Source of the DNA: Labrenzia sp. PHM005
Lineage (GTDB): Bacteria; Pseudomonadota; Alphaproteobacteria; Rhizobiales; Stappiaceae
Assembly: GCF_006517275.1 (NCBI RefSeq)
Contig: NZ_CP041191.1
Span: 3,095,001 to 3,159,000, forward strand
Length of the DNA stretch: 64,000 nt
Reading direction: 5' to 3'
The position numbers were made by a program, and so were the translations under genes. Below, piece after piece: positions 30,359 to 40,013 of the stretch. Under the pieces are notes generated by a model. The model was given only the letters and a program-made list of their open reading frames with translations, was not told the origin of the DNA and searched no databases. How positions within the stretch are numbered: the stretch's first letter is position 1; every line of letters starts with the position of its first letter.

Positions 30359-30799
30359 TCAGGTACGGACAGTGTCTCCGGTTTTCCAAAACTCAACAGC
30401 GCCTTGAGGTAAGCCTACAAGCACACGGTTCAGTTCGGCTTCGTCAATTGAAGAGCGCCTCAGCGCTGCCGCAACATCGTCAATGGCGGTTTCGGGGGCA
30501 AAATTGTGATCCTTGCGCACCGACTTCATCTCACGGATAAGCGTTGCCCGGTCCGGAAAGGGGGGAGGGGTGTCATTCGGTTTCCAGTCTTCGACAAAGA
30601 TGGCCCGTGTGACGGCAGGAAGGATATTGGCAAATTGCAGGGCTTGTTCTGTTGTCAGGTGCGAGCGGAAGGTGTGCAGGACGGCTCTGAGAGTATGATA
30701 CGCCTGATGATGGGTTTGCAATAAGCAGGTGTCGCGAACATCCTGAATGAACGCATCGAAATCGCGCGACGCAAGAAAATAGGTTTGTGGCATAGGCAT
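30359..30799 (-). CDS. DUF2267-family protein
   Basis: 146 residues, a helical protein of the DUF2267 type: a QDVRDTCLLQTHHQAYHTLRAVLHTFRSHLT stretch, ALQFANILPAVTRAIFVEDW (an FA..LP...R..F pattern) and a C-terminal GLPQGAVEFWK. The family has no assigned reaction. It lies upstream of icd on the same strand, but a 187-base gap makes one transcript uncertain. Confidence 0.75.
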   Translation of the reverse strand: MPMPQTYFLASRDFDAFIQDVRDTCLLQTHHQAYHTLRAVLHTFRSHLTTEQALQFANILPAVTRAIFVEDWKPNDTPPPFPDRATLIREMKSVRKDHNFAPETAIDDVAAALRRSSIDEAELNRVLVGLPQGAVEFWKTGDTVRT

Positions 30800-30894
30800 T
30801 GTAACAGCCAGGACGCTGATTTTGGAAAGCTTTCTAACACTGCGGGATATTTCAAGAGCTTCAATTAAAAATAGTCATTCACAAAGAATTCGGA

Positions 30895-31686
30895 TCAGTT
30901 GACCACGTCTTGCGAATTCCGGTAGCGGGCGGTTATCTGATCAAACTCACCATTTTCCTGCATAGTCTGTAGTTCCCGGGAGAATGCGGCTACAAAATCT
31001 TCGCTGACGCTAATCTTGCTGAACATGATGTAATTCGATTCTGAAGCCACTATCACATTGGATGGTATAACTTTTCTCGACAGGCCCAGCCTCTGGACGA
31101 CTGATGAGACGACGTAGGTTTCGCCTAAAATTGCATCGACCCGTCCAAGGTCCAATTGTTTGAGATTGAGTTCCTGACTGTCTGTCGTTTCGATCTGATC
31201 GGCGTAAGTTTTCGCCAATTCCGGAAAGGCGCCGCCATAGGCGTAGTCGCGGATCACACCCAAACGTTTCCCTTTCTTGAAAAAATCGGCAAGGTCTTTG
31301 TAGGCACTTTGGTCTTTTGTGCGGACAAACAGTATTTCATTGGCCTGGATGTAGGGACTGGAAAAGTGCGCAAATTCCTCCCGGTCCGGTGTGATCGTAA
31401 CGGGTGTTGCAATGTCCACTGTTCCATTGCGCATAGCGTTCAGATGCCGTGTCCAGGGGAGCGGGATCTTCGTCAATTCGCAGTCCATTTTATTCAGGAT
31501 CGTTTCAATGACCTCGAAGTCCATGCCTGTGACAGTATCACCTTCAACAATATTGTAAGGACGATAGTCGCCAGCCCCGGCAATCAGAGTGCCGCCGCGC
31601 GGACAATCTTGCGCCTGCGCTGCCAATGTCAAACTTCCTAAAATACCAGCGATAAGAAGAGCCAGCAGTTTTCCTGTTCGTGCCAT
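30895..31686 (-). CDS. Periplasmic amino-acid-type substrate-binding protein
   Basis: 263 residues of the SBP_bac_3 family. Signal peptide at 1-24 (cleavage after AQA). The mature protein has the usual PYNIVEGDTVTGMDFEVIETILNKM and WTRHLNAMRNGTVDIATPVTITPDRE segments, and a hinge half from ANEILFVRTKD. No permease or ATPase gene lies beside it, so it may serve a transporter encoded elsewhere, or be a stand-alone sensor. The 340 bases upstream, to the trmJ start, show no further gene. Confidence 0.82.
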   Translation of the reverse strand: MARTGKLLALLIAGILGSLTLAAQAQDCPRGGTLIAGAGDYRPYNIVEGDTVTGMDFEVIETILNKMDCELTKIPLPWTRHLNAMRNGTVDIATPVTITPDREEFAHFSSPYIQANEILFVRTKDQSAYKDLADFFKKGKRLGVIRDYAYGGAFPELAKTYADQIETTDSQELNLKQLDLGRVDAILGETYVVSSVVQRLGLSRKVIPSNVIVASESNYIMFSKISVSEDFVAAFSRELQTMQENGEFDQITARYRNSQDVVN

Positions 31687-32028
31687 GAAGGCTTTTCCAC
31701 TTGCGGAAGATTTTCACCGATATCTTAACTCGAAAAAATAAGGGAATGTTTAGTGAAAGCAATAAACAGGCTTGCGTGTGTATTAAATCGGACCCAACCT
31801 TCAATATGGGAGCAACAAAACTGACTATATTCAATTCTTGCGCGATTTTTTGAGTTTGGCACATCTTTTAAGTAGTAGGTATATCGTGCACCTCTTTGCG
31901 GTCTGACAATTGTCGCCATAAAACCCAGTTCGAAGACACTGTCCTTTATCTAAGGAATTCGGGATGGACCTGCCCACATACGCGGCCAGGGCTTTTCAAT
32001 TCCGCAGCCTTCCGCTAAATCCCGCGTC
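31687..32028. other. Divergent intergenic stretch
   Basis: About 340 bases between the divergent binding-protein and TrmJ genes, holding both promoters. AT-rich in the left half. No small ORF with a ribosome site or RNA gene recognised. Confidence 0.5.
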
Positions 32029-32841
32029 ATGAGCAAAAACGCGAAAATCAGAGATGAGGCGCGGGCGATTACCGCGCGGCCTCCGGCGGTGATCCTGTGT
32101 GAACCGCAGCTTGGCGAGAATATCGGCACAGCCGCCCGGGCCATGGCCAATTTTGGTCTGGTCGATCTTCGGATCGTCAATCCGCGGGATGGCTGGCCGA
32201 GCGAAAAGGCGCGCGCTGCTGCCAGCCGGGCGGATCATGTGATCGATAAGGTGCAGGTTTTTGACAGTGTTGAAGCGGCGATCGCGGATCTCAACTTCGT
32301 CTTTGCGACAACGGCGCGGTCTCGCGAAGTGCCGAAACCCGTGCGTGGACCGGATGAAGCCGCAAAAAAAGCCGTCGAGCTTGGTGAAAAGGGGCATGGT
32401 GTCGGCTATTTGTTCGGCCGCGAACGTTGGGGCCTCAACAATGAAGAAGTGGCACTGGCCGATGAAATCGTCACCTTGCCGGTTGATCCAGATTTTGCAT
32501 CGCTGAACATTGCTCAGGCGGTTCTTGTGTGCGCCTACGAGTGGCGCAAGACGGCAAGTCAGGGGGAGTTGCCTTTCCTGCTGTCAGAAGAAGAACATCC
32601 TCCGGCGTCGAAAGAAGACATCTTGAGAATGTTTGAGCATCTGGAAAGCTCGCTGGATGAGGTCAGCTTCTTTCGTCCACCGGAGCGGCGCCCGCATATG
32701 GTGCGGAATTTGCGGAACATCTTCCAGAAGGCGGAACTCAGTGCACAAGAAGTCCGCACTTTGCGCGGCGTGATCGCTGCTTTGGAAAAGCGCGAAACCC
32801 GTCCCCGGAAAACCCGGGTTGAGGGGGAAAACGAAGAGTGA
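32029..32841 (+). CDS. tRNA/rRNA 2'-O-methyltransferase, TrmJ-like (SPOUT)
   Basis: 270 residues. SPOUT fold: [21 protein letters not shown] (motif 1), [18 protein letters not shown] (motif 2) and [16 protein letters not shown] (motif 3) are diagnostic. TrmJ methylates position 32 of some tRNAs, and this alphaproteobacterial group has a charged C-terminal extension as here ([16 protein letters not shown]). The murI start lies ten bases after the stop, so the two are probably cotranscribed. Confidence 0.92.
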   Translation: MSKNAKIRDEARAITARPPAVILCEPQLGENIGTAARAMANFGLVDLRIVNPRDGWPSEKARAAASRADHVIDKVQVFDSVEAAIADLNFVFATTARSREVPKPVRGPDEAAKKAVELGEKGHGVGYLFGRERWGLNNEEVALADEIVTLPVDPDFASLNIAQAVLVCAYEWRKTASQGELPFLLSEEEHPPASKEDILRMFEHLESSLDEVSFFRPPERRPHMVRNLRNIFQKAELSAQEVRTLRGVIAALEKRETRPRKTRVEGENEE

Positions 32842-32851
32842 GGCAGAACTC

Positions 32852-33649
32852 GTGAGCGATGTCCGTCCGGTTCTCATCTTTGATTCAGGTTTGGGCGGGC
32901 TCACGGTTCTGCGCGAGGCACGCTATTTGCTGCCCTATGAAAGGCTGCATTATGTGGCCGATGATGCAGCTTTTCCGATTGGCCGGTGGCCGGAACAGGA
33001 CCTTCATGACCGGCTTATGAAGTTGTTCGACGGGCTAATTCGAGAGCACGATCCCAAAGCTATTGTAATTGCCTGCAACACCGCGTTCACCCTTGCCGGT
33101 GAAGCCCTGCGTGACGCTCATCCAGAAGTTCCCTTTGTCGGTACGGTACCAGCGATCAAACCGGCAGCCGAGCGCACGTCCTCCGGCTTGATTTCCGTCT
33201 TGGCCACACCTGGCACGGTTCGACGTGCCTACACAAGATCGTTGATTGAGAGCTTTGCTTCGAAATGCCATGTCCGCCTGGTCGGCTCAGACAATCTGGC
33301 GGAATTGGCGGAAATGCACTTACGCGGCGAAGAGGTGTTTGATGCCGCGATTTCGGCTGAAATCTCTGGCTGTTTCCTGGATCAGGATGGCAAGCGAACG
33401 GATATCGTTGTTCTTGCCTGTACCCACTATCCGTTTCTAACCAATCGTTTCCGCAAGATCGCGCCCTGGCCTGTCGACTGGCTGGACCCGGCTGAAGCGA
33501 TTGCTCGACAGCTCGTCCGCGTTCTCGGGCAAGCGGCGGCTAGCGAGCCATCTCATGAGCCGGACGAGGCCTTTTTTACATCAAGCCCGCAAAATCCGTC
33601 CTTGAAACGGCTTTTAGCGGGCTTCGGTTTGACGCTTATCACGCGATAG
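32852..33649 (+). CDS. murI: Glutamate racemase MurI
   Basis: Makes D-glutamate for peptidoglycan. 265 residues from a GTG at 32852, ten bases after the TrmJ stop and preceded by AGTGAGG; a TTG at 32819 lies inside the previous gene. Catalytic segments are [17 protein letters not shown] and ACTHYPFL, whose two Cys residues are the acid/base pair. Converges with the EAL-type gene at 33664. Confidence 0.93.
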   Translation: MSDVRPVLIFDSGLGGLTVLREARYLLPYERLHYVADDAAFPIGRWPEQDLHDRLMKLFDGLIREHDPKAIVIACNTAFTLAGEALRDAHPEVPFVGTVPAIKPAAERTSSGLISVLATPGTVRRAYTRSLIESFASKCHVRLVGSDNLAELAEMHLRGEEVFDAAISAEISGCFLDQDGKRTDIVVLACTHYPFLTNRFRKIAPWPVDWLDPAEAIARQLVRVLGQAAASEPSHEPDEAFFTSSPQNPSLKRLLAGFGLTLITR

Positions 33650-33663
33650 GGAAATACCGGGCA

Positions 33664-35460
33664 TCACGCCGAATAGGTTTTCATCACCAATCCGTTGTCA
33701 TTGGATTTGGCAGCCCCCTTCAAGAGCATCATCTCTTCGGTCACCAAATTTGAATTCGCGCTGACGCCACGCGGAATTGTCAGGATAGAGACCGAGCACT
33801 GCAGAAGCGGAAATTCCCGCATGGTGCCAAACCGGTCCTGTGCTTTGATGAAGCCTTGAGTGCGGTGCTCAGGGTCATAGAAGCTCTCTACATCATTACG
33901 GAAAGCCCGCTTGAGCGCATGCATACGGGTTGCAACCTCGGCCTGGTCACCGGCCAAGAAACCTGCGAGGAAATCATCTCCACCGATGTGGCCATGGAAG
34001 GTGTTGGCACCGGATACATGCCGCTGCAGCAATTCGCTGAACAAGATGATGGCGCGGTCGCCCTGACGGTAACCGTAGGTGTCGTTGAACGGTTTGAAAT
34101 TGTCGAAATCCATGTAGCAGATATGCCGGTCGCCAGACTTGTTGGCGACGGCTTCTGTAACAAAACGGTTGACGGCACCGTTTCCTGGCAGACCGGTCAG
34201 CGGATTTTGATCCTGCGCCTCCTGCAAGCGTTTCTCATGGATGATCTTTAGCAGTGACGTCGCTGACAGGAACCCAGCATAGCGAAAATTCTGGGTAATG
34301 ATGATGCCATCGGAATTGATCGAAGAGGCAAAAGTCACCAGAAGCATGTCCGCATTGGAATCAATGTCAGCAATCGGACAGGCGCGAACGAAGGACCGTA
34401 GAGGAAAATTGAGCGCTGCTTTGGCGTCTTCATCGTCCGGGCCGCCTGCGTAAAGGTAGGCCTTCAAATCCCGTTCATGAATGATGCCGCGTGGTTCATG
34501 GTTGGCATCCAGAACCGGAATGATGCTGGCATCCTGATTGTGCACGAACAGATCAAGAAGATCGCTCATGGACGAATCGTATTGGACAGTGGGCAGGTCC
34601 AGCAACTCGTTGCGGATACGCGACTGCTCTTCCTTGCGTTTCCCGCCTGGCGATTCAGCACGAATGTGATCGTAAAACAGCTTTGCCGTTGCCGAAGATG
34701 CAGACGGTTTGGCGACATAATAACCCTGGATCAAATCACAGCCGGCATCCCGACACGCTTTGAATTCCCTTTCCGTTTCAACGCATTCAGCGATGACACG
34801 GGCCCCCAGAACATGGGCAAGATTTGCAACTGTCGTCACAAACAGTTTCCGGCGCGGATCGCTGTCGATGCCGTTTAAGAAAAACCGGTCGATCCGCACA
34901 TAATTGGGTGACATGTCATGTAGGAGGCGCAATTCGGAAGATCCACGGCCGAAATCATCCAGAGCGATCATGAAGCCGGATTGCCTCAAATCGTTCATTG
35001 CATGATGGGCCACGTCATCATGTGCTTCATAATGACGGTCGGACAATTCCAGACAAATCTGACTCTTCTGCAAACCGTATTCGACCAGAATGGCGCCCAT
35101 TTCCATCCGTGGGTCGTTTTCAGTGCCGAGGTCCCGCCCGTCGAGTTTGAAGAACAGTTTTGTGCCGTTAGCGGTTCGCAGCGCTTTGAACTTTGTTGCT
35201 GCTTTGCGAAGCAGCGCAATTTCGAGCTCTGCCAGGAAACCTTCTGCGTAAGCCTGATTTAACAAAGCGTCGGGCGTTTCCGCACCAGCCTGAGCGCAGT
35301 TTCGAATTTGCGCCTCATACCCATAAACAACGCCCGTTCCCACATCCACAATTGGCTGCAAGGCATAGTCGAGGCTTTTTAGGATGTATTTCAGCGGAGG
35401 CTGGCTGGAAACCGCCTGTGGGCTGTCATCCTCTTGGTCTGAGTTCGCGGGCGAGAACAT
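33664..35460 (-). CDS. EAL-CBS-GGDEF protein, degenerate active sites
   Basis: 598 residues, soluble. Order: EAL-type domain (about 30-270), a pair of CBS-like motifs (about 285-415, VHNQDASIIPVLDANHEPRGIIHERDLKAY), then GGDEF (about 430-598). The EAL motif reads EAQ at 49-51, the metal segment DDFGRGSS replaces DDFGTGYS, and the usual Lys of the LKID motif is Arg (VRID). The GGDEF signature is GGDDF. Both domains may be catalytically weak, which suggests a nucleotide- or cyclic-di-GMP-sensing role; CBS pairs usually bind adenosine nucleotides. Confidence 0.88.
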   Translation of the reverse strand: MFSPANSDQEDDSPQAVSSQPPLKYILKSLDYALQPIVDVGTGVVYGYEAQIRNCAQAGAETPDALLNQAYAEGFLAELEIALLRKAATKFKALRTANGTKLFFKLDGRDLGTENDPRMEMGAILVEYGLQKSQICLELSDRHYEAHDDVAHHAMNDLRQSGFMIALDDFGRGSSELRLLHDMSPNYVRIDRFFLNGIDSDPRRKLFVTTVANLAHVLGARVIAECVETEREFKACRDAGCDLIQGYYVAKPSASSATAKLFYDHIRAESPGGKRKEEQSRIRNELLDLPTVQYDSSMSDLLDLFVHNQDASIIPVLDANHEPRGIIHERDLKAYLYAGGPDDEDAKAALNFPLRSFVRACPIADIDSNADMLLVTFASSINSDGIIITQNFRYAGFLSATSLLKIIHEKRLQEAQDQNPLTGLPGNGAVNRFVTEAVANKSGDRHICYMDFDNFKPFNDTYGYRQGDRAIILFSELLQRHVSGANTFHGHIGGDDFLAGFLAGDQAEVATRMHALKRAFRNDVESFYDPEHRTQGFIKAQDRFGTMREFPLLQCSVSILTIPRGVSANSNLVTEEMMLLKGAAKSNDNGLVMKTYSA

Positions 35461-35946
35461 TTTTTACCTACTAACGTCTTGTAAAGGCGAAATAAATTCG
35501 ATGTGATTCCAGGGTGCAAGGTTGCAAGTTGCCCTCGCATTTATTCTTATGGTTGTGCGTTGATTGCATAGTGAAAAATTGCAATTAAAATTTCCTAAAT
35601 GTATCCATTATTTTCAACGGTAATCTTACGCATGGTCACAATTGCCGGTGCCGAGGTGCGAGGCAGCGTTGTCATCCCAGCGTTGGACTCACTGCCAAGC
35701 GGAGCGAAATCCGGCGAGAAAAGTCCGCAAAACCAGGCTGAAAGCATTGACATTTCGCAATCTGGCGGGTACTCCCGCGCGGTCTGGCCAGGTTTGACTT
35801 GGCCGGGTCTACGCACCCGTGGGTTTTCAGCCGGCGCCGTCTGTTGAAACCCTGTCGATCCAGAGCAAGTTTTAGAATCTTGTAATGGAAGAAGGAGGGC
35901 GCGTTTCCTTGATAGAAAAACAACGCGAATTTTAAAGGAAACCGCG
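35461..35946. other. Divergent intergenic stretch before rpsD
   Basis: About 490 bases containing the rpsD promoter region and the 5' side of the EAL-type gene. An 82-codon frame at 35599 lacks a ribosome site and family features and is not called. AAAGGAAA lies five bases before the rpsD ATG. Confidence 0.5.
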
Positions 35947-36564
35947 ATGTCAAAGCGCCATAGCGTTAAATACAAAATCGACCGCCGGATGGGCGAAAAC
36001 ATCTGGGGCCGTCCGAAGAGCCCGGTCAACCGCCGCGAATATGGCCCAGGCCAGCATGGTCAGCGCCGTAAAGGTAAACTGTCCGACTTCGGTGTTCAGC
36101 TGCGCGCTAAGCAGAAGCTGAAAGGCTACTACGGCAACATCTCCGAAAAGCAGTTCCGCAAGGTTTATGCAGAAGCGTCCCGTCTGAAAGGCGATACCTC
36201 TGAAAACCTGATCGGTCTTCTGGAGCGCCGTCTCGACGCTGTCATCTACCGTGCCAAATTTGTGCCGACCGTGTTTGCTGCTCGTCAGTTCATCAACCAC
36301 GGCCACATCAAGGTGAACGGCAAGCGCGTCAACATTCCGAGCTATCAGCTGCGTCCGGGCGACGTTGTTGAAATTCGCGAAAAGTCCAAGCAGCTCGCAA
36401 TCGTTCTGGAAGCTGTCCAGTCCGCTGAGCGTGACGTGCCGGACTACGTTGATGCTGATCACAGCAAGCTGACTGCGACTTACTCCCGTATTCCTGCGTT
36501 CTCTGATGTACCGTACCCGGTGCAGATGGAACCGAACCTGGTGGTCGAGTTCTATTCGCGCTAA
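35947..36564 (+). CDS. rpsD: 30S ribosomal protein S4
   Basis: 205 residues, the normal length. It nucleates 16S rRNA folding and is an autoregulator in some bacteria. Recognisable are the basic N-terminus ([19 protein letters not shown], with [20 protein letters not shown]) and the S4 RNA-binding domain ([50 protein letters not shown]). A stand-alone location, outside the main ribosomal cluster, is typical of alphaproteobacteria. A clear terminator follows. Confidence 0.99.
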   Translation: MSKRHSVKYKIDRRMGENIWGRPKSPVNRREYGPGQHGQRRKGKLSDFGVQLRAKQKLKGYYGNISEKQFRKVYAEASRLKGDTSENLIGLLERRLDAVIYRAKFVPTVFAARQFINHGHIKVNGKRVNIPSYQLRPGDVVEIREKSKQLAIVLEAVQSAERDVPDYVDADHSKLTATYSRIPAFSDVPYPVQMEPNLVVEFYSR

Positions 36565-36587
36565 TTTAGCGCCGAATACACTTCTTC

Positions 36588-36614
36588 AAAGGGCTGCCCA
36601 TCGGGCGGCCCTTT
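36588..36614 (+). terminator. Terminator after rpsD
   Basis: A 12-bp stem (AAAGGGCTGCCC / GGGCGGCCCTTT, one G-U pair) with an ATC loop and a following T-run. It ends the monocistronic rpsD transcript. Confidence 0.92.
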
Positions 36615-36790
36615 TTTTGTTTTTAACCAGCGGATGCGGCTTTGTTTGAGTGAACGCGTTTTCCGGTTGTTGATTTATTGTTAGATTTGGCGGGAAGACC
36701 GTTTCTAGGAACTTCTGGTACAATCCACAGCTGAACAACTAGGAATTCCAGCGCGAAGCCGAACTCGTAAGTTCAGGTTGAGGAGGAGTT

Positions 36791-37774
36791 TTGCGAAGCT
36801 TTCTATGGATCCCTGTTGTGGCCCTTTACCTGTTGGCTTTTCCAATTGCAGGAATAGCAGCAGATAAATCCGCAACCGTTGTCATGTTGACTTGGCGGGG
36901 TGCGACTGCGGCTGAAACAAGTTTTATCAAAACGCTTGAGGCATCCGGCTGGAATGTTGAGCTGGTGAAGTTTGATGCGGGTCGAAACCGGGCCGCGCTT
37001 GCTGCATTTCTAAGGGAAAATAGTGATGTTCTTCGTGCGGCCGATGGGATCTACACATTCGGAACCCTTACGGCCCGCGTCGTTCAGAGCGTGGGCCTTA
37101 ATACCGTTCCTCATGTTTTTAATATCGTTGCGGATCCTGTGGGAACTGGGTTGGTTCGGAATTTGGAAGAACCAGGCGTTTTGCGAACTGGTGCCAAAGT
37201 AACAATTTCTCTGACTTCAGTGTTCCAAACGTTGGACGATGCAATTGATTTTTCGAGCGTTGCTGTCCTGTTTGATCCGCGCGAGCTGACCTCTGAAGCG
37301 CAGTACCACAGGGTCGCCGATACGATTAGTGCGATGGGGAAACCAGTGAAGGGAGTTCGGTTTGTTCCTGATACAGACGATGTTTCTAATCAGGTCAGCA
37401 TCCTGAAAAGGGAGTTGGCCGATACTGATTTGATATTTGTTCCGGCTGCTTCTTCGTTCGTTGCTCATATAGGCAGGATTGCGGAAGTTGTTCCAGAGAC
37501 TGCCGTGATCGTAGGGGCTGTCGAAGCAATGGTTGGAAAAGGGGCCACTGTCGCAATCGCAGCTGATTTTGCAGAGAGAGGGCGAGTTGCTGGGAATATG
37601 ATGATTTCTATTCTTGAAGGTGCGGATCCTGCAACTATTCCCGTAAGTGAAGTGCCGATTGAAGAGGCGAAAATTATTATCGACCTGGATGACCCAAGAG
37701 CAGCTCGAATTGATTTGAGTGTTTTCAAAGGCGATGTCATCGAGATTGGACGCTTTGGAGATGCAATCCGGTAG
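36791..37774 (+). CDS. ABC transporter substrate-binding protein (ABC_sub_bind/DUF534 family)
   Basis: 327 residues from a TTG at 36791, taken because AGGAGG lies just before it. Signal peptide at 1-23 (ALYLLAFPIAGIA, cleavage near AAD). The mature protein matches the TrpX/ABC_sub_bind family: VVMLTWRGATAAETSFI, YTFGTLTARVVQSV, then PHVFNIVADPVGTGL, IFVPAASSFV and VGAVEAMVGKGA. No permease or ATPase gene is adjacent. It converges with a sensor diguanylate cyclase, and a GST remnant lies between them, so a ligand-to-cyclase role is possible but unproven. Confidence 0.8.
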   Translation: MRSFLWIPVVALYLLAFPIAGIAADKSATVVMLTWRGATAAETSFIKTLEASGWNVELVKFDAGRNRAALAAFLRENSDVLRAADGIYTFGTLTARVVQSVGLNTVPHVFNIVADPVGTGLVRNLEEPGVLRTGAKVTISLTSVFQTLDDAIDFSSVAVLFDPRELTSEAQYHRVADTISAMGKPVKGVRFVPDTDDVSNQVSILKRELADTDLIFVPAASSFVAHIGRIAEVVPETAVIVGAVEAMVGKGATVAIAADFAERGRVAGNMMISILEGADPATIPVSEVPIEEAKIIIDLDDPRAARIDLSVFKGDVIEIGRFGDAIR

Positions 37775-37878
37775 TTCAAGTGATCTAGTGTTAAGTGTCC
37801 GATGGGAAACAGTTTTGAGTCCGCATAAAGAACTATTGACGCCATTTTGTTGCCACGGAAGGTAATCACGCCGCACAT

Positions 37879-37962
37879 CGGGATCTTGATGCCGATGTCC
37901 TTCTCGGCCAGAAATATGCGGACGCGTTTCGTGTTGCCCGACATGGCATTGTAAAACTTCAT
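37879..37962 (-). pseudogene. 5' remnant of a glutathione S-transferase gene
   Basis: The minus-strand frame from ATG 37962 begins MKFYNAMSGNTKRVRIFLAE, the usual N-terminus of bacterial GSTs with its glutathione-binding start, for about 28 residues (to IKIP). Beyond that the frame runs on without GST similarity into the neighbouring gene, so the rest of the gene is gone. A GAGGA site precedes the ATG, meaning a short peptide might still be made. Probably a deletion scar. Confidence 0.65.
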
Positions 37963-38053
37963 GCTAAGCGTCCTCGTCTGAATCGGTATGTTCGTTTTCG
38001 GGAGTCGGCTTGCTTGTCTCTTGGGGGGGATGGCTGAGCGAGTATCTAAAAAG

Positions 38054-39703
38054 CTACACAGAAGCGGGAGTGTGCACAAACACTTGGTTGCGGCCGTTTT
38101 TCTTAGCGTTGTAGAGCGCCTTATCTGCGTTCTGAAGGAACTGGGTTTCGTTCTTGCTGTCGCCGCTCAGATGGGCCACGCCAAAACTGCAGGTGATCGT
38201 GAAGGAGCCGTCCTCGGTTTCAAAATCCATTTCCGCAATTTCCCCGCGGATCCGGTCTAGGATTTTATCTATATCTGCTGGGTGGTTTTCCGGAATGATG
38301 AGGCAGAACTCTTCGCCGCCGATACGGGCGACAATGTCGGAATTCCGCATCCTATCGACCAGCAGCCGGCCGACCTCCTTAAGCACCACATCGCCTGCTG
38401 GATGACCGTAGGTGTCGTTGATCTGCTTGAAAAAATCGAGGTCGGCGATCACAATTGAAAGCGTATGTTTGTACCGTATTGCGCGCTGAAATTCTTCCGA
38501 AAAGCGGATGTCGAAATAGCGGCGGTTATACAGATTTGTTAGCGGGTCTCGGATCGAGATTTCCCGAAGTTTTTGATTGGCTTCTGCCAGTTCTTTCGTT
38601 CGCTGCTGAACAGTGTCGTTGAGGGTTTTATTCATATTTTTAAGAGCGCCGGCCATCGCGCTGAAGTGTAAGGTGAGCTCCTTTACTTCTTGCCAGCCGC
38701 GCGGGACCAAGGGATTTGAGAAATCTCCTTCGGCAATTTTTGAGGTTTGTGTCTTAAGCCGCTCCACCGGCCGTGCGATGTAGATCGATAGGCCAATGCC
38801 AATGGCAGTTGCGAGCCCAAGCAAGGCAATGCCGGAAATTAATATCAGATAGAGATTTTGAAAAGTGTACTGATTGACTTCACTTTCATTGATTTTGGCA
38901 ACCAGCCCCCAATCGAGTTCTGGAATGTAGCGGGTCGACGCAAATACCAAATTGCCAGCATAATCAGTGGCGTGCCGTAAGACGACTTCTTCTCCCATAA
39001 GGGCTTTGGTGATTGGCACATCTTGCCGAGTTTTGGCGATTGTATGGGAAAAGGCAGCATCCGGATCATACTTCAGCGGAAACGCAAAAACAGCATCACC
39101 ATTTTCGTTTCTCAAACCCAAGATCCATTCACCGGTCTCTCCGAGGCCGGTTCTGTCCTGAGACAAGTCATTGATGAAATCGGCAAAAAACGTCAGTTGC
39201 AGATAACCGACATGGTCACGACCAAGGTGTAAGGCTGTTTCGCTGGCGACGATGGTTTCACCGTCCTGAAATTGCAGTGTGATTTTAATGGTTGAATCTG
39301 TTTTTGGCTCTAAGTGGCGAACCTCAACCGAGGGGAACGTTGAAATCGTCAACTGACCAGCTGGATCAAACAAGTTGACGCTTTTCAAGTTTGTGAGGCC
39401 GTCTTGCGCGTCTTCCAGAATGCGAAGAATTGTCATTCTGTGCAAGTCTTTGCCCGTTCTCGTCCATTCCTTCAGGCTGATGCGCATCTGCGTGCGGCTG
39501 GCAATCAGAGCTGTGTTGTCTTCAATACGTTCAATCGAGGCCAGAAGCCGTTCCTTGGCAATTTGCGACAATGCCATCAAGTTGGCTTCGACATCCAATG
39601 CGTGCTGGTCGGCCATGCGATGGTTTAAAAAGTGCAAGCCGATGAATTGCGGGACGGCCGCAACAAAAACAAAAGCGGAAATGAGAATGTGCTTGAGTTT
39701 CAT
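38054..39703 (-). CDS. Sensor diguanylate cyclase (Cache-HAMP-GGDEF)
   Basis: 549 residues: N-terminal span (about 7-25), a periplasmic Cache-like sensor of about 250 residues, second span (about 285-310), a HAMP linker (IARPVERLKTQTSKIAEGDFSNPLVPRGWQEVKEL), a coiled stretch, and a GGDEF domain. Intact GGEEF is at about 462, with DLDFFKQINDTYGHPAGD upstream. The inhibitory site RNSD sits just before the signature, so product feedback is expected. It converges with the ABC_sub_bind gene. Confidence 0.93.
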   Translation of the reverse strand: MKLKHILISAFVFVAAVPQFIGLHFLNHRMADQHALDVEANLMALSQIAKERLLASIERIEDNTALIASRTQMRISLKEWTRTGKDLHRMTILRILEDAQDGLTNLKSVNLFDPAGQLTISTFPSVEVRHLEPKTDSTIKITLQFQDGETIVASETALHLGRDHVGYLQLTFFADFINDLSQDRTGLGETGEWILGLRNENGDAVFAFPLKYDPDAAFSHTIAKTRQDVPITKALMGEEVVLRHATDYAGNLVFASTRYIPELDWGLVAKINESEVNQYTFQNLYLILISGIALLGLATAIGIGLSIYIARPVERLKTQTSKIAEGDFSNPLVPRGWQEVKELTLHFSAMAGALKNMNKTLNDTVQQRTKELAEANQKLREISIRDPLTNLYNRRYFDIRFSEEFQRAIRYKHTLSIVIADLDFFKQINDTYGHPAGDVVLKEVGRLLVDRMRNSDIVARIGGEEFCLIIPENHPADIDKILDRIRGEIAEMDFETEDGSFTITCSFGVAHLSGDSKNETQFLQNADKALYNAKKNGRNQVFVHTPASV

Positions 39704-40013
39704 GTCATTGGCACCTCAGTGCGCCTTCACTGGACCTCGTCTTTTTTACGTATCCAGTGAATTATAAATAATCTTCAAAATTAAAGAAGTTAAGAAATTG
39801 ATAATCTTCTGTAATGGTTAAATTAACGGTTGCTGTGTCCTAATTTATAACTAAAGATATATTTGTTGGTTGCTGAGTAGGTTGGTGGATTCAATTATCT
39901 TTTTACAAGTGGGATGCGAGCCGGTTGGAAAGGCCCGCCTTTGCCCTTGGCCTTCTGGTGGCAATCCGGTATGTCAGCTCCCAATTCAACAACGCTGAAA
40001 TTAAGCTCGAGAT
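39704..40013. other. Divergent intergenic stretch before ttcA
   Basis: About 310 bases, AT-rich on the left, containing the promoters of the sensor cyclase and ttcA. No further gene, RNA or repeat was recognised. Confidence 0.5.
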
